A stretch of DNA of 20,061 bases, taken from JAHLMO01 sp038997305 (GTDB lineage: Archaea; Aenigmatarchaeota; Aenigmatarchaeia; CG10238-14; SpSt-28). The notes beneath the pieces are model-generated. The model was not told the origin of the DNA. It searched no databases and saw only the letters and a program-made list of their open reading frames with translations. Both the position numbers and the translations under genes were made by a program. Shown one piece after another: positions 15,145 to 20,061 of this stretch. The stretch spans positions 1-20,061 of the forward strand of contig JAWAZZ010000012.1 in NCBI GenBank assembly GCA_038997305.1, written 5' to 3'. Position 1 is the first letter of the stretch. Each line of letters starts with the position of its first letter.

Positions 15145-16620
15145 CTATATATAAACTTTTAATAAATTCCTTCTACTTTTAATCTTTAAAACATAACCTT
15201 TCGGAATTATAATTACTGCATGCTTAATTTTTTTGTTCTCAAGAAAAGAATTAATTTCGTTAGACAAATCTTCTAAAACTTCTCTATCAAAATCTTCGTT
15301 AATTTCACTTTGGAAGAATGGATAAGAATATCTTAAGCCAAACTTTAAAATTCCGAAATATGGAGAATACAAATAAACTTTATACTCACTATACTTTTTA
15401 GCAAACTTTTCTAAAGATTTTTCATCTTTTTTCCAAAGTAAGTATGGAAACAATAGAATTTTTTCATCAACTTCTTTATTCATTTCTCTAAGTTTTTCTT
15501 TTGCAATTAAAACTTTTGGATTATTTAAATCGAAACTATCGTACAAAAATATTGCTTTTTGAGAAGTTTTATAAAATGGAGATAAGCTTTTTAAAAAATC
15601 TTTAAAATCTTTAAATTGTTTAAAGGCTTTATAAAGTGCTGGATGAGAATAAGATTTTTCTCTTAAATATTCCCAAAGTCTTCCCTCTTTTATAGCTTGT
15701 TTTGTATTTTCTAATTCTTTTTTCAAAACGTAGAGATTATGAATTGCTAGTAATCTTATTAATTCTTTTTCATTCATTTCTCTTAATTCTTCTACAGAAT
15801 ACTTTCTACAAACTTCGCAACTACATGGCAAATATTCTAATTCAAAAAAATCATAAGTCCTGTTAAAACTCATATACCTAAAATCTCTGGCAAACAAAAT
15901 ATAACTTGCACTATCAAACAAATCAATTCCTAATGCAACAGCAAACGGAATTAAGTGTGCATGACCTGCACCAAAAAGATGTACTGGCTTGTTAAAATAT
16001 AAAATGCTTTTAACTTTGTAAATAATTCTGAAAAGTTTGTCATAATTGTATTCTGTCATTAAAACTGTTGGACTGCCTATTGCATATATGTCATAGTTTA
16101 GTTTCATTCCCTCTTTTACGCTTAATTCTAACAGATCTTCATACATACCTCCTTGAATTGGATATACCCACAGTCTTTTATCGTCTATTAGATTTTTTGC
16201 CTCCTTTGCTCTTTTTATAGTTTCTTCCACTGTAAATTTAGCACTTTCATAATCTAATTTTCCAGTAGGATAATCAAGAATTACAGCAATGTCTGTATTA
16301 ATTTTCTTTTCATACTCTATAATTTCTTCGTTAGTTACGTCTATATCCCCATATTGCAGTAACTGATAAGCTCCGCTATCTGTCATTATTTTTTCAAAGT
16401 TAGTTAGTTTGTGAACTTCGCCACTAAATTTATGTTTTAAAAGAATGTAGGCATTAAGCAATATTGCATCAAACCCAACTCTTTTAATATCTTCATAACT
16501 TACTTCTGATTGATATGGATTTACTACAGGAAATAAATAAGGTGTTTCTATCTTCTTTCCACTTTTTAACTTTAGAGTTCCGATTCTTGCAGCTAAGTCT
16601 TTATCTCTTATCGTAAACAT
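15145..16620 (-). CDS. tgtA: Archaeosine tRNA-guanine transglycosylase
   Basis: This 491-residue enzyme exchanges guanine-15 in the D-loop of archaeal tRNAs for preQ0, the first step of archaeosine synthesis. The TIM-barrel catalytic domain has MTDSGAYQ (D81), IQGG near 155-158, FGAGHAH and LFDSASY (D236, the likely nucleophile). The zinc site is C266, C268, C271 and H294 (CSCEVC...H). After residue 300 there is an additional domain, but the protein ends with KSRRNLLKVYI and I see no clear C-terminal PUA domain. Full archaeal enzymes are near 580 residues with a PUA, so this copy is short. It begins immediately after the acylphosphatase stop with no gap. Confidence 0.95.
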   Translation of the reverse strand: MFTIRDKDLAARIGTLKLKSGKKIETPYLFPVVNPYQSEVSYEDIKRVGFDAILLNAYILLKHKFSGEVHKLTNFEKIMTDSGAYQLLQYGDIDVTNEEIIEYEKKINTDIAVILDYPTGKLDYESAKFTVEETIKRAKEAKNLIDDKRLWVYPIQGGMYEDLLELSVKEGMKLNYDIYAIGSPTVLMTEYNYDKLFRIIYKVKSILYFNKPVHLFGAGHAHLIPFAVALGIDLFDSASYILFARDFRYMSFNRTYDFFELEYLPCSCEVCRKYSVEELREMNEKELIRLLAIHNLYVLKKELENTKQAIKEGRLWEYLREKSYSHPALYKAFKQFKDFKDFLKSLSPFYKTSQKAIFLYDSFDLNNPKVLIAKEKLREMNKEVDEKILLFPYLLWKKDEKSLEKFAKKYSEYKVYLYSPYFGILKFGLRYSYPFFQSEINEDFDREVLEDLSNEINSFLENKKIKHAVIIIPKGYVLKIKSRRNLLKVYI

Positions 16621-16890
16621 TTAATATGTCTCGAAACTTTCAAAATTTTTTGGTATAACTTCTTCTATTTCATATTTTTTAACTTTTGCAAGAGGAGGAC
16701 CTTTTTTTGCTAGTTCAATAATTTCTTTCACATTTTCTTCTTCTCCTTCAAACCAACATTCTAAGCTTCCATCTTCTAAATTCTTTGCATAGCCCTTAAT
16801 ATTTAATCTTTCTGCATGCTTACTTAGGAAAAATCTAAATCCTACACCTTGAACTTTTCCATATAATTTCATCTTATATGCGACTTTCAT
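16621..16890 (-). CDS. acyP: Acylphosphatase
   Basis: This 89-residue protein is a complete acylphosphatase, a small cytosolic hydrolase of carboxyl-phosphate bonds such as acetyl or carbamoyl phosphate. The phosphate-binding loop is GKVQGVGFR with the catalytic R19, and GYAKNLEDGSLECWFEG carries the catalytic N37. The length is typical of the family. It is the first gene of a three-gene minus-strand block; its TAA is directly followed by the tgtA ATG. The start is ATG 16890, with a TATTAAAAG stretch about 21 nt upstream on the minus strand. The pairing with tgtA has no obvious biochemical logic. Confidence 0.95.
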   Translation of the reverse strand: MKVAYKMKLYGKVQGVGFRFFLSKHAERLNIKGYAKNLEDGSLECWFEGEEENVKEIIELAKKGPPLAKVKKYEIEEVIPKNFESFETY

Positions 16891-16975
16891 AATATTTTTT
16901 CAAAAAACTTTTAATAGAAAATCTTTCAAATACAAAGATGAATGTATAAATTCTTTAAAATGTATCTTGGTTTTT

Positions 16976-17458
16976 ATGATTATTGTTGGTTGGAATTGTA
17001 ACGGCAACTTTGAAAAAAAGTTAGCTTTTTGCAACAATACAACTAAAAAAGAATTAATACAAGAGAAATTTAAACCGGATATAATGGTAATCTTAGAATG
17101 CGAAAAACGAAAAGATGAGAATGACGATAAGTACATTTGGTATGGCGAAAATAAAAATAGAGGAGTTGCAGTTTATATGAATTCTCAAGATTATAGTATA
17201 GAATTTTTTGAAGGGTTTAATAAAGAATTTAAATATGTTGTTCCGATTAGAGTAAAGGGTAAAATAGAATTTGTTTTAATAGCGGTGTGGACACAAAAAG
17301 TTGGTAGAAAAAATGAAGAATATTTGGGACAACTAACTAAAGCCCTAGAATATTATGAAGAGAATTTCAATCTATTGAAGGAGCCAGTAATAATTATAGG
17401 TGATTTTAACATGGACAAAACTATAGAAGAAAGATATAAATACAAGTACCTTAATTAA
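16976..17458 (+). CDS. N-terminal fragment of an EEP-family nuclease (broken gene)
   Basis: This frame codes for 160 residues from ATG 16976; an upstream TTG at 16967 would add three. It is the first half of an endonuclease/exonuclease/phosphatase fold: GWNCNG (N7), ILECE (E41, metal ligand), a VWTQ strand and IIIGDFN (D143, N145). The second-half residues, including the catalytic SDH, are missing; they lie on the opposite strand at 18154-18426. After GDFN the last 15 residues do not look like the family, and they overlap the TATA box of the next gene, which starts 3 nt after this stop. A TATA-like TGTATAAATT lies about 28 nt upstream, so it may still be transcribed. It is unlikely to be active alone. 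Confidence 0.8.
   Translation: MIIVGWNCNGNFEKKLAFCNNTTKKELIQEKFKPDIMVILECEKRKDENDDKYIWYGENKNRGVAVYMNSQDYSIEFFEGFNKEFKYVVPIRVKGKIEFVLIAVWTQKVGRKNEEYLGQLTKALEYYEENFNLLKEPVIIIGDFNMDKTIEERYKYKYLN
17433..17442 (+). promoter_or_regulatory. TATA box of the PD-(D/E)XK gene inside a coding end
   Basis: GATATAAATA is centred about 25 nt upstream of the ATG at 17462, the standard distance here for a leaderless start. It also encodes residues 153-156 of the broken EEP fragment. This suggests that the end of that fragment is promoter DNA belonging to the downstream gene. Function is inferred from spacing. Confidence 0.5.
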
Positions 17459-17461
17459 TTT

Positions 17462-18145
17462 ATGACAACTTATATAGAAGAGATTGTAAAGCGTGCTATA
17501 GACATTTTGAGAAATGAAAGACCAATATTTCACTCGGAGGCAGACTTTCAGCATTCTTTAGCGTGGAAGATAAAAGAGTTAGATAACAAATTCCAAATAA
17601 GATTAGAGAAGAGAATTGATATAGATAATGAAAAGAACTACTTTGATATTATTATATTGTCAGAAAGAGAAGTTTGTGCTATAGAGGTTAAATATCTGAC
17701 TAGAAAGTTTAACAAGAGAGAAGTAAATGGTGAAATATTTGAATTGCAAAATCATCAAGCACATAATATAAATAGATGGAGATTTTGCAAAGATATTGAG
17801 AGATTGGAAAAATTTGTTTTAAGTAATGATAAAATTTATAAAGGAAAACAAAAAATAGGTCTAGCTATACTTCTAACTAACGATAAGGCTTATTGGGATA
17901 AACCTAAACGTAAAAATGTTTCAGACATCAAATTTAGGCTTCACGAAGGACAATGCTTAACTGGTAAATTATATTGGATGAAGAAAATTTCCGAAAAAAT
18001 TAAAAGAAGATATAAAGAAATAATTTTGAAAGGAAAGTATGAAATTGGACCGAATGATTGGAAAGAATATTCAATAATTAAAGATTCTGACGGAGAAGTA
18101 CATACTTTTAAGTATATTATGATAAAAGTTTCGAAGGAAATTTAA
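17462..18145 (+). CDS. PD-(D/E)XK nuclease-like protein
   Basis: This 227-residue protein is of a restriction-endonuclease-like family often annotated as hypothetical. The motifs are FHSEADFQHSLAW (23-35, with E26), NYFDIII (D62) and CAIEVKY (E75, K77). This gives E...D-x12-E-x-K, the PD-(D/E)XK active site. Conserved tail elements follow: RFCKDIERLEKF (107-118), ILLTNDKAYW (136-145) and FRLHEGQ (158-164). The final 45 residues are Lys-rich. It sits between the two halves of the EEP gene, 3 nt after one and 8 nt before the stop of the other. A defence or mobile-DNA role is an inference from the fold and setting. No methylase is adjacent. Confidence 0.75.
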   Translation: MTTYIEEIVKRAIDILRNERPIFHSEADFQHSLAWKIKELDNKFQIRLEKRIDIDNEKNYFDIIILSEREVCAIEVKYLTRKFNKREVNGEIFELQNHQAHNINRWRFCKDIERLEKFVLSNDKIYKGKQKIGLAILLTNDKAYWDKPKRKNVSDIKFRLHEGQCLTGKLYWMKKISEKIKRRYKEIILKGKYEIGPNDWKEYSIIKDSDGEVHTFKYIMIKVSKEI

Positions 18146-18153
18146 AGAAATAG

Positions 18154-18426
18154 TTAAAGATTTTCAAATTCTATAACTATCGGCATATGATCACTGTGAA
18201 TTATCCATTCCTTACATTTACCCACTTCAACCTTTTTGAGTTTTTCTAGGAAAAATTTGGAAACAAAACAGTAATCTGTATGAAATCTTCCTGCACATGG
18301 ATTTCTATGGAAGAAAGTAGGTCTAGTTTCTTTACCAAATTCTTCTTTGAAAAATTTGTGATAAACACTTTCTATACCTCTTTTTCTTAGAAAATCGACT
18401 AATTCTGTTAAACTGGCAATACCCAA
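18154..18426 (-). CDS. C-terminal fragment of an EEP-family nuclease (broken gene)
   Basis: This 90-residue frame has no ATG; the first usable codon is TTG 18426-18424, and the frame stays open upstream to 18460, inside the ribonucleotide reductase gene. It matches the last third of the same EEP family as the plus-strand fragment at 16976-17458. LTELVDFLRKRGIESVYHKF is the helix after GDFN, followed by KETRPTFF, HTDYCFVS (D51) and IIHSDHMPIV (D79, H80, the catalytic pair). The metal-binding Glu and GDFN are absent, so it complements the other half exactly. AATTATATT about 24 nt upstream on the minus strand could drive it. It is either a remnant or the second half of a split gene. Confidence 0.78.
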   Translation of the reverse strand: MGIASLTELVDFLRKRGIESVYHKFFKEEFGKETRPTFFHRNPCAGRFHTDYCFVSKFFLEKLKKVEVGKCKEWIIHSDHMPIVIEFENL

Positions 18427-18453
18427 TAATGTAAAAAGAGAGAATATAATTTT
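18427..18453. promoter_or_regulatory. Start region shared by nrdJ and the EEP C-terminal fragment
   Basis: Twenty-seven nt separate the divergent starts. On the minus strand AATTATATT (about 18446-18454) is about 24 nt from the TTG of the EEP fragment. For nrdJ, the only AT-rich stretch at a normal distance is AATAATGTAA at about 18425-18434, a poor TATA match that lies at the fragment's 5' end. The nrdJ promoter may have been disturbed or may lie further upstream. Confidence 0.35.
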
Positions 18454-20061
18454 ATGGAATTACCTCAAAAAGTTATAAAAAGAGAGGGCTATTTGCAAGA
18501 ATTTAAAATAGAAAAAATTGAAAATGCAATAAAAAAAGCATTAATGGCTACAAACAAATATGATGAAAATTTATTAAGAAAATTAGTTAATGGTGTTTTA
18601 ACTAAAATATCTCAAAAGTTTAAAGATAGATATCCGCATGTTGAAGAAATTCAAGATATTATAGAGCAAGTTTTAGTAGAAAATTCTCTGTATGAAGTTG
18701 CAAAAGCATACATACTTTATAGAAAAGAAAGAGAAAAAATAAGAGACGAAAAAAAGAAAATATTAGAAAAAGACGTTTTAGATGAAATAGATAAAAGATT
18801 TTCTGTCAATGCATTAAGAGTTTTAGCCTCTAGATATTTGTTAAGAGACGAAAAAGGAAAATTAATAGAATCTCCAAAACAACTTTTTGAAAGAGTTGCC
18901 GCTCTAATAGTTATTCCAGATATTCTGTACGATGAAAGAATTTTTGACAAGGAAGGAAAGCAAAAAATTCATGAATATGAAAATTTTGAAGCTGAAAAAT
19001 TTGAAGGTAAAATAAGTTTAGCGAAAAAAGTTTTTTGGAACAAATATCATTTGCAAAGAATGAAAGAACTATATGATGAGCTAAATTCTCAAGGAAAAAT
19101 GAAAGTTAGTTGGAACGAATTTCTAAAAATGTTAGAAAATGGAGAATTTGATAATTATTATGAGAATTTTTTGCAATACTTTAACTTAATGGCTTATAAA
19201 AAGTTTTTACCAAATAGCCCAACCTTATTTAATGCAGGAGCAAAATTAGGAATGTTAAGTGCATGCTTTGTTTTAGATGTTGAAGATAGTATAGAAAGTA
19301 TAATGGATTTAGCAAAAGAGATTGCAATAATATTTAAAGCTGGTGGTGGTGTTGGTGTTAACTATTCAAAAATTAGACCTGAAAATGATGTTGTAAGAAG
19401 TACTAGCGGAATTGCAAGTGGGCCAATTTCTTTTATGAAATTGATAGATACATTAACAGATGTAATTAAATCTGGCGGCAAAAGAAGAGGTGCAAACATG
19501 GGAATTCTAGAAATATGGCATGCAGATATAGAAAAGTTTATTACAGCAAAACAAAAAGAAGGATTTTTAGAAAATTTTAACATTTCTGTTTTGATTAACG
19601 AAAAGTTCATGAAGGCTTTTGAGAACAATGAAAATTTCGAATTAATAAATCCAAGAGATGGAAAAGTTTGGAAGGTAGTTAATGCAAAAGATTTATTCAT
19701 AGAAATTGCAAAATCTGCTTGGAAAAGTGCGGAGCCTGGAGTATTATTCTTAGAAAATATTAACAAGTATAACGTAATGAAAGAAGCATATGGATTAATA
19801 AGAGCTACTAATCCTTGTGGCGAGGTTCCACAATATCCTTATGAAAGCTGTAATTTGGGTTCGATCAATCTATACGCATTTGTAAAAAGAGAAAATGGTA
19901 AAACTTATTTTGACTGGAATGAATTTATAGAAACAATAAAAATAGCGACTCGCTTTTTAGATAATGTAATAGACGTAAATGTTTTTCCCTTAGAAAAAAT
20001 CAAAGAAAAAACAAAAAGATTTAGAAGAATTGGTTTAGGAATAATGGGACTTGCAGAAACT
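18454..20061 (+). CDS. nrdJ: Class II ribonucleotide reductase, N-terminal 536 residues (partial)
   Basis: The frame opens at ATG 18454 and reaches the right edge without a stop. Residues 1-95 form an ATP-cone regulatory domain (IKREGYLQEFKIEKIENAI). The barrel then shows LPNSPTLFNAGA (252-263), LSACFV with redox C271, FKAGGGVGVNYS (295-305), SGGKRRGANMG (340-350) and the finger-loop NPCGE (453-457, with radical-bearing C455 and E457). ESCNLGSINL follows. This is the adenosylcobalamin-dependent reductase that makes deoxynucleotides. The missing C-terminus should hold the redox CxxC. It is directly upstream-adjacent to the EEP C-terminal fragment on the other strand, 27 nt between the two starts. 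Confidence 0.95.
   Translation, partial: MELPQKVIKREGYLQEFKIEKIENAIKKALMATNKYDENLLRKLVNGVLTKISQKFKDRYPHVEEIQDIIEQVLVENSLYEVAKAYILYRKEREKIRDEKKKILEKDVLDEIDKRFSVNALRVLASRYLLRDEKGKLIESPKQLFERVAALIVIPDILYDERIFDKEGKQKIHEYENFEAEKFEGKISLAKKVFWNKYHLQRMKELYDELNSQGKMKVSWNEFLKMLENGEFDNYYENFLQYFNLMAYKKFLPNSPTLFNAGAKLGMLSACFVLDVEDSIESIMDLAKEIAIIFKAGGGVGVNYSKIRPENDVVRSTSGIASGPISFMKLIDTLTDVIKSGGKRRGANMGILEIWHADIEKFITAKQKEGFLENFNISVLINEKFMKAFENNENFELINPRDGKVWKVVNAKDLFIEIAKSAWKSAEPGVLFLENINKYNVMKEAYGLIRATNPCGEVPQYPYESCNLGSINLYAFVKRENGKTYFDWNEFIETIKIATRFLDNVIDVNVFPLEKIKEKTKRFRRIGLGIMGLAET

Noticed and set aside
16900..17136. Minus-strand open frame overlapping the EEP N-terminal fragment
   Set aside because: It is antisense to the recognisable GWNCNG and ILECE codons and has no family features.
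17372..17554. Minus-strand open frame spanning the junction between the EEP fragment and the PD-(D/E)XK gene
   Set aside because: It is antisense to both genes and has no recognisable content. It does not encode a recombinase.
17390..18470. Inverted repeats flanking the proposed inverted segment
   Set aside because: By eye I compared the two breakpoint regions and found only short AT-rich matches expected by chance. A computed search is needed before claiming a recombination site.
18717..19766. Two minus-strand open frames (18717-18950 and 19362-19766) inside nrdJ
   Set aside because: They are antisense shadows of the conserved ribonucleotide reductase codons.
1..20061. CRISPR arrays, tRNA or rRNA genes, insertion sequences
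   Set aside because: No regularly spaced repeats, no cloverleaf-like GC-rich stretch in the short gaps and no transposase motifs were seen. All gaps are under 100 nt.

Overview
The window reads as a compact, AT-rich archaeal chromosome segment. Archaeal markers are ribosomal protein L10e, a DUF1931 histone-fold protein, archaeosine tRNA-guanine transglycosylase, a PIN-ATPase-KH protein (COG1855 type), a DUF1512 protein and a SepF-like protein. Genes are packed with 4-nt ATGA overlaps or gaps under 90 nt. Many start codons lie about 24-28 nt downstream of a TATA-like box, which suggests leaderless transcripts. The small gaps, strong A+T bias (AGA and ATA codons dominate) and shortened proteins suggest a reduced-genome archaeon, possibly a DPANN lineage such as Nanoarchaeota. 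That placement is an inference; no rRNA is present to test it.

Layout. 1-3440 (minus strand) is an operon of three secreted or membrane-anchored, sequon- and cysteine-rich surface proteins; the last one runs off the left edge. 3530-4524 (minus) holds a small metallophosphoesterase and L10e. 4575-4751 (plus) is a short DUF1931 gene sharing a bidirectional TATA region with L10e. 4748-5917 (minus) is DUF1512. 5952-10192 (plus) is a series of a membrane-anchored unknown, a SepF-like protein, an M17 leucyl aminopeptidase and the PIN-ATPase-KH protein. 10187-13230 (minus) carries two paralogous HExxH metallopeptidase-like proteins and glutamate dehydrogenase. 13305-14555 (plus) is an orphan AAA/DUF4143 ATPase. 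14558-16890 (minus) is the tight set acylphosphatase, tgtA, histidine phosphatase. 16976-18426 is a rearranged nuclease locus. 18454 to the right edge (plus) is the first 536 codons of an adenosylcobalamin-type (class II) ribonucleotide reductase.

The most unusual part is 16976-18426. An endonuclease/exonuclease/phosphatase (EEP) gene is broken in two. The N-terminal half, ending at the GDFN motif, is on the plus strand. The C-terminal half, with the HTDY and SDH motifs, is on the minus strand about 0.7 kb away. A PD-(D/E)XK-like nuclease gene sits between them. One inversion of about 1 kb would rebuild a nearly complete EEP gene. The TATA box of the PD-(D/E)XK gene forms the last codons of the N-terminal fragment, which supports a rearrangement breakpoint just after GDFN.

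Working together: M17 aminopeptidase, two metallopeptidase-like proteins and glutamate dehydrogenase fit peptide and amino-acid use. The surface operon suggests a specialised envelope or cell contact. L10e, tgtA and DUF1931 are housekeeping. There is no gene-free stretch longer than 100 nt, and I saw no tRNA, rRNA, CRISPR array or transposase.
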